DNA from: Cyanobium sp. CACIAM 14
Lineage (GTDB): Bacteria > Cyanobacteriota > Cyanobacteriia > PCC-6307 > Cyanobiaceae
Reading direction: 5' to 3'
Assembly: GCA_000708525.1 (NCBI GenBank)
Contig: JMRP01000013.1
Span: forward strand, 1-61,382
DNA length: 61,382 nucleotides
The notes beneath the pieces were generated by a model. It was not told the origin of the DNA, did not search any database, and saw only the letters and a list, made by a program, of their open reading frames with translations. Shown one piece after another: positions 8,112 to 17,908 of the stretch. Within the stretch, counting starts at the first letter, position 1. The number at the start of each line of letters is the position of its first letter. The translations under genes were made by a program, and so were the position numbers.

Positions 8112-11100
8112 GTGAAGTCGATCTCCGACCCCTTCCTGCGCCGGCCGGTGCTGACGCTGGTGATCAGCCTGCTGATCCTGCTGGGGGGGCTGGTGAGCCT
8201 GCCGGTGCTTCAGGTGGAGAACCTGCCGCCGATCGCCCCGGGGCGCGTCACCGTGCGCTCCAGCTATCCGGGGGCGGGACCGGAAGTGATCGAGCAGGGC
8301 GTCACGGCTCTGCTGGAGAAGCAGCTCAACGGCCTGGAGCGCCTCGACACGATCCGCTCCACCAGCTCCCCCAACGGCAGCGTCATCACCCTCGGATTCG
8401 AAGGCGGCAACCCGGAACTCAACCAGATCAACACCCAGAACGAGGTCACGGTGGTGGCCCGCCAGCTCCCCGCCCAGGTGGCCCGGTTCGGCGTGCAGGT
8501 CCGCAGGAGCTCCGACGATCTGCTGATGGTGCTGAGCTTCAGCGCCACCCGGAACACCTACGCCGACACCTTCCTCACCGGCTGGGTGGATCAGACGGTG
8601 CGCGACCGCCTCCGCCGGGTGGACGGCGTCAGCGACGTGACCCTCTTCGGGGGCAGCAGCCTCGCCTACCGGCTCTGGCTGGATCCGACCCGGCTTCAGG
8701 AGCGCAACCTCACGATCGCCGAGGTGCGCGAGGCGCTGCTTCAGCAGAATGTTCTGGCCGCGCTCGGACAGACCGGTGAAGCGCCGGTCCCGCCGGATCA
8801 GCTCACCACCCTCCCCCTTCGGATGGAGGGGCGCCTGCGGACACCGGAGGAGTTCCAGAGCCTGGTGGTGGCCCGCAGCGGCAACGGGGGCGTCACGCTC
8901 CTGAAGGACGTGGGCCGGGTGGAGCTCGGCAACGAGACCTACGACACCATCGCCACCGACCTGGCCGGTGATTCGGCCGTGGCCGTGGGCATCTACCAGC
9001 GCGACGGCAGCAATGCCCTGGAGGTGCGCCGGGGTCTGCGCTCGGCCCTCGAGGAACTCGCTCCCCGCTTCCCTCCTGGAGTGGCGATGGAGGTGATCGT
9101 TGACGAGGCCGAGACCGTGCGGGCCAGCATCGACGGCGCCGTGGAGGCCCTCCGGGACGCGGTGCTGCTGGTGTTCCTGGTGCTGCTGCTGGGGCTGGGG
9201 AACAGCCGTCTGGCGCTGATCACCGCCGCCGCCGTGCCCGTGGCCCTGATCGGCTCCTTCAGTGTGCTGAAGCTCACCGGCAGCTCGATCAACACGCTCA
9301 CGCTCTTCGGCATGGTGCTGGCCTCGGGCCTGGTGGTGGACGACGCCATCGTGGTGAGCGAGGACATCGGGCGCCGCATCGAGAACGGCCGTGCGCCGAT
9401 CCACGCGGCACGGGAGGCGATGGCGGAACTGGGGAGCGCCGTGGTGGCCACCTCGGTGGTGCTGGTGGCGGTCTTCCTGCCGGTGCTGACCATGGAGGGC
9501 AGCGTGGGCCGCCTGTACGCACCGATCGCGATCGCCATCAGCAGCGCCGTGATCTTCTCCACGATCAACGCCCTCAGCTTCACGCCTGTGGCCGCCAGCC
9601 GTCTGCTCCATGCCGAGCGACGGGAGCCCGCCTGGCTGCGCCGCTGGGTCGACCCGCCGCGCCGCGCCCTCGAATCCCTGGAGCCCCCTACGGAAAGGTG
9701 CTGGATCGGGTGCTGGCCCATCGCCGGCTGGTGCTGGTGGCGCTGCTGCTGGGCCTGCTGCTCACGGGCCTCGGCCTGAGCCGCCTGCCCACCGGCTTCA
9801 TCCCCCAGGAGGACAACGGCCAGCTGCGCGGGGTGGTGATCCTGCCCGAAGGTTCGGCCCTCACCCAGACCCAGAAGGTGCTCGAGCAGGTGCGACGCAT
9901 CGCCAGGGAGGAACCGACGATCGGCAGCGCCAACTTCTACGCCGGCCGCTCCTTCGGTGACAGCAGCCCCAACAAGGGCCAGTTCTTCCTGCGCCTCAGA
10001 CCCGTCCAGGAACGCCGCGGTGCCGACGGGAGCAGCGCGGCCGTGGCCGAGCGCATCAACGGACGGCTGCTCCGGGCAATCCGCACGGCCGCCGTTCAGC
10101 TGAGCGAGGCCCCCAGCGTGCGCGGCTTCAGCAGCGAGGGCGGCCTGGAGCTCGAACTGCTCGACACCAGTGGCGGCCAGCTCAGCCTGCCGGCGTTCGA
10201 GCAGGAGGCCAGGGACTTCATCGCCGAAGCCCAGGAGAGTCGGCTCGGGGGGCAGCGCGCCTTCGAGAGGGTGTCCACGCGGTTCAGTTCCGGCGCACCC
10301 CAGCTGAGGCTGGTGCCCGACCGCCTGCGCATGGCCTCGCTGGGGGTCGAACTCGATGATCTCGTGGGCGTGCTGGGCTCCAGTTTCGGCAGCGACTACG
10401 TCAACGACACCTTCCAGGGCGACCAGGTCCGCAAGGTGATCGTGCAGCTCGACGGCAAGGCCCGCGGCACTTCCGAGGATGTGCTGGCCCTGCAGGTGCG
10501 CAACCGGGAGGGCCAGCTGATCCCCGTGGCCCAGGTGGTGCGGATCGAGGAAGACACCGGTCCCACCAGCATCAATCGCACCCGTCTGGTGCGCTCGATC
10601 AGCATCCGGGCCCTGCCGCGCCGCGGGGTGAGCAGCGGTCAGGCCATGGCCCTGCTCGAGCAGATCCACCAGCGACGGGCCTCCGAAGTCATCGATCTGG
10701 AATGGGCCGGCCTGGCACGGGAGGAGGATCGGGCCGCCGGAGGCAACCTGCGCGTCTTCGCTCTCGGAATTCTGGTGATGGGCCTGGTGCTCGCCGCCCT
10801 CTACGAGAACTTCATCGACCCGCTGATCATCCTGGTCACCGTGCCGCTGGCGATGCTGGGGGCGGTGATCGGGCTGACTCTCCGGAGCCTTCCGCTGGAT
10901 GTCTACGGACAGATGGGCCTGCTGGTGCTGGCCAGCCTGGCGGCCAAGAACGGCATCCTGATCGTGGAGTTCGCCAACCAGCGCCTGGCGGCTGGGATCC
11001 CGCTCGATGAGGCCATCCGCGGCGCTGCCACCGCCCGTCTGCGGCCGATCCTGCTCACGGTGATCTCCTCCCTGGCCGGCTGTATTCCCCTGCTGTTTCC

Positions 11101-11266
11101 CTTCGGCGCCGGAGCCGCCAGCCGTCTGAGCATCGGCACGGTGGTGTTCAGTGGCCAGCTCGTCTTGACCCTCCTGAGTCTCGCGGTGGTTCCGGCGGTC
11201 TACCGAACCGTCAAGGGATGGGAACTGGGGCTGGCGGTCGGCAGGAGACACCACCAGCAGGCCTGA
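8112..11266 (+). pseudogene. RND-family efflux permease (AcrB/HAE1-like), split by a one-base frameshift
   Basis: Two frames together give a full RND permease of about 1050 residues. The first (GTG at 8112) runs from SISDPFLRRPVLTLVISLLI through [23 protein letters not shown] to [13 protein letters not shown]. The second resumes at [20 protein letters not shown] and continues past [16 protein letters not shown] to the last helices near [15 protein letters not shown]. The break is the C run 9684-9688; one added C restores [12 protein letters not shown]. Such proteins export drugs or lipophilic compounds by proton motive force. No periplasmic adaptor gene is adjacent. It could be a real pseudogene or a homopolymer error. 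Confidence 0.85.
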
Positions 11267-11328
11267 CCAGCGGATCCGAACCGGATCGGCGCCTCCAGGA
11301 TGGGAGCCGTGGCTCTTCTGAGGCTGTC

Positions 11329-12051
11329 ATGGTCTCCCCCAGGCCCCTCTGGCACGACCGCCGGACCGCCGGCCTGGCCCTGGCCTGCCGGCTGAAGGAT
11401 CTGGAGGGATGCGCCGCCGGTGCCACCCTGGTGGCCCTGCCCCGGGGCGGAGTGCCGGTGGCCGCGGCCATGGCGGAACGGCTGCACCTGCCGTTGGTCA
11501 CCTGGGCGGTGCGAAAGATCGCCCTGCCCTGGGCGCCGGAGGTGGCCGTCGGCGCGATCGCCCCCGGTGGCGTGACCCTCCGGGCCGATGACCAGCCCGA
11601 TGACCGCCGGAGCGAGGCCTCCACGGCCCTGCGCCAGGACATGGAGCGGGAGGAGCGCCAGGAGCTGGAGCGCCGTCGCCGGTGCTTCGGCGATCCCCCC
11701 GCCGCCGCGCTGACGGGGCGTCGGCTGATCGTGGTCGACGACGGCATCGCCACCGGCATGACCACCCGGGCCGCCCTCCGGTCTCTGCGGCTCACGCAGC
11801 CGGCCTCCCTGATCCTGGCGGTGCCGGTGGTCGACCGCCGCCTGCTGGACACCCTGGGCGGCCTGGTGGAGCGGCTCGAGGTGCTGCAGGCCGTGCCGGA
11901 CCTGCGGGCCGTGGGGCAGTGGTACGAACGCTTCGAGCCGCTCGAGGATGGGGAGGTGCTGCGTCTGCTGGAGCAGGCCCGCCGATGGGCCGCCCTGCCC
12001 ACCGGCGGGGATCAGGGCGAGGGATCGGCCCGCCAGGTGCCGTCGACGTAG
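11329..12051 (+). CDS. Predicted phosphoribosyltransferase (PRTase type I fold)
   Basis: 240 residues from the ATG giving MVSPRPLWHDRRTAGLALAC. The PRPP-binding loop RLIVVDDGIATGMTT is in the expected C-terminal half, preceded by LVALPRGGVPVAAAMAE and VGAIAPGG, which is characteristic of stand-alone predicted phosphoribosyltransferases of the COG1926 kind. The acceptor base is unknown. The 3' end overlaps the convergent next gene by 40 bases. Confidence 0.8.
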   Translation: MVSPRPLWHDRRTAGLALACRLKDLEGCAAGATLVALPRGGVPVAAAMAERLHLPLVTWAVRKIALPWAPEVAVGAIAPGGVTLRADDQPDDRRSEASTALRQDMEREERQELERRRRCFGDPPAAALTGRRLIVVDDGIATGMTTRAALRSLRLTQPASLILAVPVVDRRLLDTLGGLVERLEVLQAVPDLRAVGQWYERFEPLEDGEVLRLLEQARRWAALPTGGDQGEGSARQVPST

Positions 12052-12938
12052 CGCTCCGTCACCAGGCCCTGGCGCCGCAGCAGGGCGATCAGACCCTGAT
12101 CGCCGAGCAGGTGCATCAGGCCCACCACCACAAGGGTGTCGTCGGGGCGCCGCAGGAAGCGCCGGACCGGCTCCACCCAGGCCGCGTTGCGCCGGGCCAC
12201 GAGGCGCTGGAACAGGTCGGGGCGCCGGCGGTAGTCGCTGAGCAGCAGGGCGTCCAGCCGGGGCAGGTCCCCGGCGCGCCAGGCACTCTCGAGGGCGTCG
12301 AGGCGGGGACCCACGCTGTCGAGTTCCGCCAGGGTGAGCTCCAGCAGCTCCAGCTGATCGCGGCGGGGCAGGCCGTCGAACAGCTCGAACTGCTGGGCCG
12401 GGGTCTCCAGGCCCTCGATGGGCTTGTGATCGGCGGCGGCCCGGGTCTGGAGCTGGCCCTCCACGCCGCTGGCGGGGGCGTAGCCACGGCGGAGGACATC
12501 GGCGGAGGCCACCAGCAGCGCCACGGCCCAGGGCTCGAACCGGTCGATCGCCTCCTCCGGCAGCCCCAGGCCGGCCAGCCGGGACTGCAGGGCCCGCCAG
12601 GGGGCGGCGGGGAGGCTGGCGCGCAGCGACCGGCCCTGGGGATCGATGGCCCGCCCCAGCAGTTCGCCGGCCAGGGCCGTCGGGCTGATGGCGTCCATGT
12701 CGAGCTCCATGGCCAGCCGCTCCGCGTCGCCATAGGCCTGGCCATAGGAGCCGGGCAGGGTGTCCCGGTCGCGGCGGAGCTGATGGAGGGAGCCGGCGAT
12801 GTAGACCGTTCCGGCGCCGTCCCGCACCCGCCAGAGGGTGCCCACATCGGCGGCGGCCGCCGCTCCGGCCCAGCCCTGCAGGCCGATCGTGACCAGCGCG
12901 GCCAGGGCGACGAGGCGGCGCAGCGCCGACGCGGGCAT
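12012..12938 (-). CDS. TraB/GumN-family protein, exported
   Basis: 308 residues from ATG 12938 (MPASALRRLVALAALVTIGL), which gives a signal peptide ending near AAAADVG; a GTG 42 bases earlier is the alternative. Family features are GTVYIAGSLHQLR near the N-terminus (the G-S-x-H element), ELDMD, a long helical middle with PIEGLETPAQQFELFDGLP, and the C-terminal VVVGLMHLLGDQGLIALLRR. GumN/TraB-like proteins are thought to be metalloprotease-like; the biological role is unknown. Confidence 0.8.
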   Translation of the reverse strand: MPASALRRLVALAALVTIGLQGWAGAAAAADVGTLWRVRDGAGTVYIAGSLHQLRRDRDTLPGSYGQAYGDAERLAMELDMDAISPTALAGELLGRAIDPQGRSLRASLPAAPWRALQSRLAGLGLPEEAIDRFEPWAVALLVASADVLRRGYAPASGVEGQLQTRAAADHKPIEGLETPAQQFELFDGLPRRDQLELLELTLAELDSVGPRLDALESAWRAGDLPRLDALLLSDYRRRPDLFQRLVARRNAAWVEPVRRFLRRPDDTLVVVGLMHLLGDQGLIALLRRQGLVTERYVDGTWRADPSP

Positions 12939-13036
12939 GGGGCGGCGGATGCGAAGAATCCCGGCACCGAGGCTAACCACGCTCCCGCTCGCCCGATCCT
13001 CACAGCCATGCTGGTCTGGGCTTCCGCTGCCGAACG

Positions 13037-15871
13037 GTGCTGCTCACCGCCTCCCAGCCGATCTGGTCCCTGCCCCTGGAGAGGGTCTACCCCGCCCTGC
13101 AGACCTCGCCGGAGGGCCTGGCCACCGAGGAGGCCCAGCGGCGCCTGGACCGCTATGGCCCCAACCGGCTGCCTCCCCAGAAGCGCCGGCCGCTGGCCCT
13201 GCGCTTCGTGGACCAGATGGTCCATTTCATGGCCCTGCTGCTCTGGGTGGCCGGCGGACTGGCCTTCGCCGCCCGCACCCCGCAGCTGGGCTGGGCCATC
13301 TGGGCGGTGGTGCTGATCAACGGGTTGTTCTCCTTCTGGCAGGAGTTCCATGCCGAGCGGACCCTGGCGGCGCTCACCCGCTCCCTGCCACGGCAGGTGC
13401 AGGTGTGGCGCGACCGGGAACTGGGCTTCCTGCCGGTGGAGGAGCTGGTGGCCGGGGACCGGCTGCTGATCGAGGAAGGCGACAAGGTGCCGGCGGATGC
13501 CCGGCTGACCCGGGCCATCGGGCTGTACGTGGATCTGTCGGTGCTCACCGGCGAATCCCTGCCGGTGGCCCGCGACAGTGCCCCGGTGCCGCAGGACGGT
13601 TCCAGTGCACCGGTGGCCACCAGCGAACGGTCCAACCTGCTGCTGGCCGGCACCACGGTCACCTCCGGGCGGGGGGAGGCGATCGTCTACGCCACGGGTC
13701 CCGAAACCGAATTCGGCCAGGTGGCCCGGCTGGCCGCCGCCACCCAGCGCAGCGCCAGCACCCTGGAGGTGCAGGTGGGTCGCATCGTGCGCACCATCAC
13801 GACCATCGCCCTGGCGACCGGGGCCGTCGTCTTCGGCCTCGATCTGCTGTTCGTCGGCATGCCTCCCCTGGAGAGCCTGGTGTTCGCGGTGGGGATCATC
13901 GTGGCCTTCGTGCCCGAGGGTCTCCTGCCCCAGGTCACCCTCACCCTGGCGCTGAACGTGAAGCGCATGGCGAAACGCCAGGCCCTGGTGCGGCGCCTCT
14001 CGGCGGTGGAGACCCTGGGATCGGTGAGCGTGATCTGCAGCGACAAGACCGGCACCCTCACCGGGAACCGCATGGCGGTGGAGGCCACCTGGCTGGTGGA
14101 GCCGTCGGAGCCGCTGCGGCGGCTGCTGCTGCGCGGCGCCGCCCTCTGCTCCAATGCCCGCCTGGAGCACGCCGCTCCGGGCGCCGGCGCGACCAGCGAG
14201 CCCTGGCGGGCCGTGGGGGATCCCACCGAAACCGCCCTGCTGCTGGCGGCGGTCGACGCCGACCTGTCGCCCGAGGAGCAGCAGGGGCGGCATCCCCGCC
14301 GCCGGGAGATCCCCTTCGACTCCCACCGCCGGCGCATGACCGTGGTGGTGGACTGGGTCCCCGGGGCCGACGACCTGCCCGGCCACCTGGCCTTGCAGGC
14401 GGCGTCGGCTCCGCCGGCCCTGGTGATCACCAAGGGGGCGCCGCTGGAGGTGCTCGAACACTGCAGCGGCTGGATCACCCCGGCAGGCCGCGAGGCCCTC
14501 GATGCCGAGCGGCGCCGCCGGGTGGTGGCCGCCAACGACGCCCTGGCGGCCCGGGGCTTCCGGGTGCTTGCCCTGGCCCTGCGCACGGGCGATGCCGGCC
14601 TCGACGGGATGCCCGGCGAGGAGCTGGAGGCGGACCAGCTGTTCCTGGGGCTGATCGGCCTCTACGACCCGCCGCGGCCCGAGGTGCCCGACGCGGTGCG
14701 CCGCTGCCTCGAGGCCGGGATCAGGGTCACCATGGTCACGGGCGACTACGGCCTGACCGCCCAGGCCATCGCCCAGCAGATCGGCCTTCTCGATCCACCC
14801 GCCCTCGGTCCGGGCAACGCCGGCAACCACCGGAGTGGAGCCGACCCCGTGCGGGTGATCGAGGGGGCCGGCCTGAGCCATGTCAGCGACGTGCAGCTGC
14901 GGCAGCTGATCAAGTACCGCCGGCGGCTGGTGTTCGCCCGCATGGCTCCGGAGCAGAAACTGCGGCTGGTGCAGGCCTACCGCGCCCTGGGGGACGTGGT
15001 GGCCGTCACCGGCGACGGCGTCAACGACGCTCCGGCCCTGCGCGCGGCCGATGTCGGCGTGGCGATGGGCTGCAGCGGCACCGACGTGGCCCGGGAGGCG
15101 GCGGACGTCGTGCTGCTCGACGACAACTTCGCCACCATCGTCGAGGCCGTTCGCTACGGCCGATCCGTGGTGAGCAACATCCGCAAGTTCATCACCTACA
15201 TCCTGGTGGCGAACGTGTCGGAGGCGGTGCCCTTCCTGGCGATGGTGGTGCTGCGGATCCCGGCGGCCCTGACGGTGCTGCAGATCCTCGCCGTGGACCT
15301 GGGCACCGACATCCTGCCGGCCCTGGGCCTGGGGGCGGAGCTGCCCGAGGCGGGCCTGATGCGGGTGCCCCCCCGCCCGCGGGATCGGCCGCTGCTCGAC
15401 CGCGCCGTGATGGTGCGGGGCTATCTGGTGCTGGGCCTGGCGGAGTCCCTCACGGCCCTGGCCGGCTATCTCCTGGTGTGGCGCCACGAGGGGATCCCCT
15501 GGAGCACCCTCCGAAGCCTGGCCCCCCAGCTGCTGCACGGAACGGCCCCGGCCGCCGTCGAGGCGATCCAGCGCCAGGCGGGCACCATGGCCTTCTGCCT
15601 GATCGTGGCCGGTCAGATGGGGGCGCTGCTCGCCTGCCGCAGCGACAGCCGCCCGGCCTGGGAAACCCTGTGGCTGCCGAACCGCCTGCTCGCCCTGGGA
15701 CTGCTCAGCGAGCCCGTCGCGGCGGGATGCCTGGTGCTCCTGCCGCCGCTGGCCGCGGTGTTCGGCATGGTTCCCTTCCCCCCCGGCTGGCTGGGCCTGA
15801 TGGCCCTGGCACCCCTGCTGGTGATCGGCGCCGACACCCTCCACAAAGGGGCACGGCGGCGGTGGGCCTGA
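13037..15871 (+). CDS. Cation-transporting P-type ATPase, type IIC-like (Na+/K+ ATPase-related)
   Basis: 944 residues (GTG start). P-ATPase landmarks are complete: an N-terminal cation ATPase domain, the actuator motif VLTGESLPV, the phosphorylation site SDKTGTLTG (Asp336), KGAPLEV, MVTGDYGLTA, and the hinge TGDGVNDAP (659-667). Membrane motifs point to class: VPEGLLPQVTL in M4, NVSEAVPFL in M5 and VDLGTDILPALGLGAE in M6 resemble Na+,K+-ATPase (PEGLLATVT, NIPEITPFL, IDLGTDMVPA) more than Ca2+ pumps, which carry NLVTDGLPA. The likely cargo is therefore Na+, K+ or H+; Ca2+ cannot be excluded. No beta subunit is nearby. Confidence 0.88.
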   Translation: MLLTASQPIWSLPLERVYPALQTSPEGLATEEAQRRLDRYGPNRLPPQKRRPLALRFVDQMVHFMALLLWVAGGLAFAARTPQLGWAIWAVVLINGLFSFWQEFHAERTLAALTRSLPRQVQVWRDRELGFLPVEELVAGDRLLIEEGDKVPADARLTRAIGLYVDLSVLTGESLPVARDSAPVPQDGSSAPVATSERSNLLLAGTTVTSGRGEAIVYATGPETEFGQVARLAAATQRSASTLEVQVGRIVRTITTIALATGAVVFGLDLLFVGMPPLESLVFAVGIIVAFVPEGLLPQVTLTLALNVKRMAKRQALVRRLSAVETLGSVSVICSDKTGTLTGNRMAVEATWLVEPSEPLRRLLLRGAALCSNARLEHAAPGAGATSEPWRAVGDPTETALLLAAVDADLSPEEQQGRHPRRREIPFDSHRRRMTVVVDWVPGADDLPGHLALQAASAPPALVITKGAPLEVLEHCSGWITPAGREALDAERRRRVVAANDALAARGFRVLALALRTGDAGLDGMPGEELEADQLFLGLIGLYDPPRPEVPDAVRRCLEAGIRVTMVTGDYGLTAQAIAQQIGLLDPPALGPGNAGNHRSGADPVRVIEGAGLSHVSDVQLRQLIKYRRRLVFARMAPEQKLRLVQAYRALGDVVAVTGDGVNDAPALRAADVGVAMGCSGTDVAREAADVVLLDDNFATIVEAVRYGRSVVSNIRKFITYILVANVSEAVPFLAMVVLRIPAALTVLQILAVDLGTDILPALGLGAELPEAGLMRVPPRPRDRPLLDRAVMVRGYLVLGLAESLTALAGYLLVWRHEGIPWSTLRSLAPQLLHGTAPAAVEAIQRQAGTMAFCLIVAGQMGALLACRSDSRPAWETLWLPNRLLALGLLSEPVAAGCLVLLPPLAAVFGMVPFPPGWLGLMALAPLLVIGADTLHKGARRRWA

Positions 15872-16339
15872 CGGCCCGTGGGACTGGCTTCCCAGACCTC
15901 TCCGCCGCCGCAGGCCGTACAGGAAACCAGGCCAGATGCACGCCGTTGAACAATCCCGCGATGGGCAACCCACGGCGCTGAGAACACACTCCTCCGCCAA
16001 GAGCTTCGGCAGCGGCCCATTCCCTCGCTACAGGCTTCCCTGAAACAGAGTCCGCGACGAGGCAGGTTCGGACAACCGCTTCGTCATGAAAGCTGCCAGG
16101 ATTCGCTGCGTCCGGAGCTTCCGGGTGTTGCTTGAAGGAATGTGAGCAGGCGGGCCGGCGCCATCGTCCGGACCGGAGCGAAACCTACGCTTGAGGCAGG
16201 AGGGAGGTCCCTCTGAGCAGCACTTTCGGGAAACGCCACCAGCTGGAGGGCCCAGGCCCTACCGGGGGCCCACCCACCTGAAGGTCATGCGCACCCGGTG
16301 CCGATCCTCCCTCGCCGTTCCGCCAGAGGAGTCAACGCC
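15872..16339. other. 468-base gap with no supported gene
   Basis: Between the ATPase and hsp20. Frames here are continuations of shadows of the ATPase gene or are short and low-complexity. It should hold the hsp20 promoter, but I see no CIRCE-type inverted repeat (TTAGCACTC...GAGTGCTAA) and no convincing promoter. Confidence 0.5.
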
Positions 16340-16789
16340 ATGGCCATCATTCCCTCGGAAACCCTCAAGGACGTCGAAGAACTCTTCGACCGCTACACCC
16401 GCACCCTGCCCTGGCCGTGGCCCTCGGGTCGCGCCGCCGCGTCTGGCCCCATGGCCGACTGGCACCCCAGGGTCGACATCGTCGAAACGGGCGATGCCTA
16501 TGAGATCCAGGCCGACATCCCCGGCGTCCGCAGGGAGGATCTCAAGGTGACCGTCGACAACGGCGTGCTCACCGTGCAAGGGGAACGGCAGCAGGAGAAG
16601 AAGGAGGACAATGCCCGCATGCATCGGGTCGAGCGCTTCTATGGACACTTCTCCCGCAGCTTCACCCTCCCGGACGACGCGGACACCACCGGCCTCAAGG
16701 CCACGGCGCGGGAAGGGCAGCTCACGGTGAGGGTGCCCCGCAAGGGCCCGGCCCCCGGCGGCGAACCCACCCAGGTGCCGGTGCAGTGA
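16340..16789 (+). CDS. Small heat shock protein, Hsp20/alpha-crystallin family
   Basis: 149 residues from the ATG giving MAIIPSETLKDVEELFDRYT, with AGAGGA 10-15 bases upstream; an in-frame ATG at 16298 is less likely. The alpha-crystallin domain runs from WHPRVDIVETGDAYEIQADI through PGVRREDLKVTVDNGVLTVQ to the signature A-x-x-x-x-G-x-L-T-V (ATAREGQLTVRVP). It is an ATP-independent holdase chaperone for unfolding proteins. The C-terminus lacks a clear I-x-I/V assembly motif, ending TQVPVQ. It stands alone and ends 30 bases from the end of hypE, which converges on it. Confidence 0.9.
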   Translation: MAIIPSETLKDVEELFDRYTRTLPWPWPSGRAAASGPMADWHPRVDIVETGDAYEIQADIPGVRREDLKVTVDNGVLTVQGERQQEKKEDNARMHRVERFYGHFSRSFTLPDDADTTGLKATAREGQLTVRVPRKGPAPGGEPTQVPVQ

Positions 16790-16819
16790 CCGGGGGGCCA
16801 GGCGGGGCGAGGCCCGGGA

Positions 16820-17908
16820 TCAGCAGATCCGGGGCAGCAGTTCTCCGCTGAGGGGAACCAGCAGCCGCTCGCTGCCGAAGGGCGTCCGCAGCACCACCCG
16901 GCCCGGGCTCCTCCCGCCGGGGCTTTCCGTGTCGCCGGCCCAGGTCACAGCCCAGGTCACAGCCCCGGTCACCGCGCCGGTCACCTCGCCGGTCACCTCG
17001 CCGATCCAGGCACCTCCGCCAGGCGCCAGCACCGCCAGGGCCCGCTCCCGATCGGCGGCGGGCACCACCGCCAGGAAACGGCCCTCGTTGGCCATTTGCA
17101 GCGGATCGAAGCCCAGCAGGTCGCAGCTGCGGCGCACGGGTTCGGCCACCGGCAGGCAGGCCTCCTCGATCCGCAGTTCCAGAGCGTTGGGGGCGGCCAG
17201 TTCCAGCAGGGCACTGGCCAGCCCCCCACGGGTGAGATCGCGCAGGCAATGAAGCCGCACCTCGGCCGCCAGCAGCGCCTCCACGGCGGGCCACAGGGGC
17301 ATGCAGTCCGTCGCCAGAGGCGGCTGGAGATCCAGGCCATGGCGGGCGGCCAGGATCGCCACCCCGTGACGGCCGAGATCCCCGCTCACCAGCAACTGGT
17401 CGCCAGGGACGATCGCCAGCGGATCGATCGGCTCGACGGCCTCGAGCACGCCGATGCCGCTGGTGTTGATGAAGATCCCATCCCCCTTGCCCCGCTCCAC
17501 CACCTTGGTGTCGCCGGTCACGATCGCCATCCCGCACTGGCGCGCCGTGGCCGCCAGCGAGTTGACGATACGCCGCAGCACGGCCAGCTCCAGCCCCTCC
17601 TCCAGGATCAGGCCCAGGCTGAGCACCAGCGGCCGGGCACCGGCCATGGCCAGATCGTTGGCGGTGCCGGTCACCGCCAGGCTGCCGATGTCGCCGCCCT
17701 CGAATTCCAGGGGCTGCACCACGTAGCTGTCGGTGGTGAAGGCCAGGCGGCCGTGGGGCAGGGCGAGCCGGGCGGCATCGTGGAGCACCTGCCCGGGATC
17801 TTCGTAGAGGCGCCGGAGTTCCCCGTCGATCAGCTGCTGCATCAGTGTGCCGCCGCCCCCATGGGCCAGCCGGATGCGGGGGACGGAGATCTCCGCCGGC
17901 TCAGCCAC
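16820..17908 (-). CDS. hypE: Hydrogenase maturation protein HypE
   Basis: 362 residues from a GTG that overlaps the hypD stop by 8 bases (reading VAEPAEISVPRIRLAHGGGG). HypE dehydrates the carbamoyl group received on its C-terminal Cys to cyanide for the NiFe active site. Seen here: the AHGGGG nucleotide element, DSYVVQPLEFEGGDIGSLAV, DLAMAGARPLVLS, VTGDTKVVERGKGDG, DLTRGGLAS, and the terminal PRIC with the acceptor Cys. Unusually, a five-fold tetrapeptide repeat (G/W-x-V-T) is inserted between AWIGEV and GRVVLRTPFG, making the protein slightly longer than typical. It is the last gene of the hyp run. Confidence 0.95.
   Translation of the reverse strand: MAEPAEISVPRIRLAHGGGGTLMQQLIDGELRRLYEDPGQVLHDAARLALPHGRLAFTTDSYVVQPLEFEGGDIGSLAVTGTANDLAMAGARPLVLSLGLILEEGLELAVLRRIVNSLAATARQCGMAIVTGDTKVVERGKGDGIFINTSGIGVLEAVEPIDPLAIVPGDQLLVSGDLGRHGVAILAARHGLDLQPPLATDCMPLWPAVEALLAAEVRLHCLRDLTRGGLASALLELAAPNALELRIEEACLPVAEPVRRSCDLLGFDPLQMANEGRFLAVVPAADRERALAVLAPGGGAWIGEVTGEVTGAVTGAVTWAVTWAGDTESPGGRSPGRVVLRTPFGSERLLVPLSGELLPRIC
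16940..16999. repeat. 12-base minisatellite inside hypE (five units)
   Basis: GTCAC recurs at 16944, 16956, 16968, 16980 and 16992, an exact 12-base period. Units are gcccaggtcaca or close variants such as gcgccggtcacc. The period keeps the hypE frame and encodes a repeated G/W-x-V-T tetrapeptide on the minus strand. Copy number could change by slippage without breaking the gene. Confidence 0.85.

Noticed and set aside
12116..16000. A 1294-codon open frame on the minus strand opposite the P-type ATPase
   Set aside because: It mirrors the ATPase gene and GumN gene in another frame and has low-complexity Gly/Gln/His composition; high GC leaves long shadow frames open.
15872..16339. CIRCE or other heat-shock operator upstream of hsp20
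   Set aside because: I looked for TTAGCACTC-type inverted repeats and found none.
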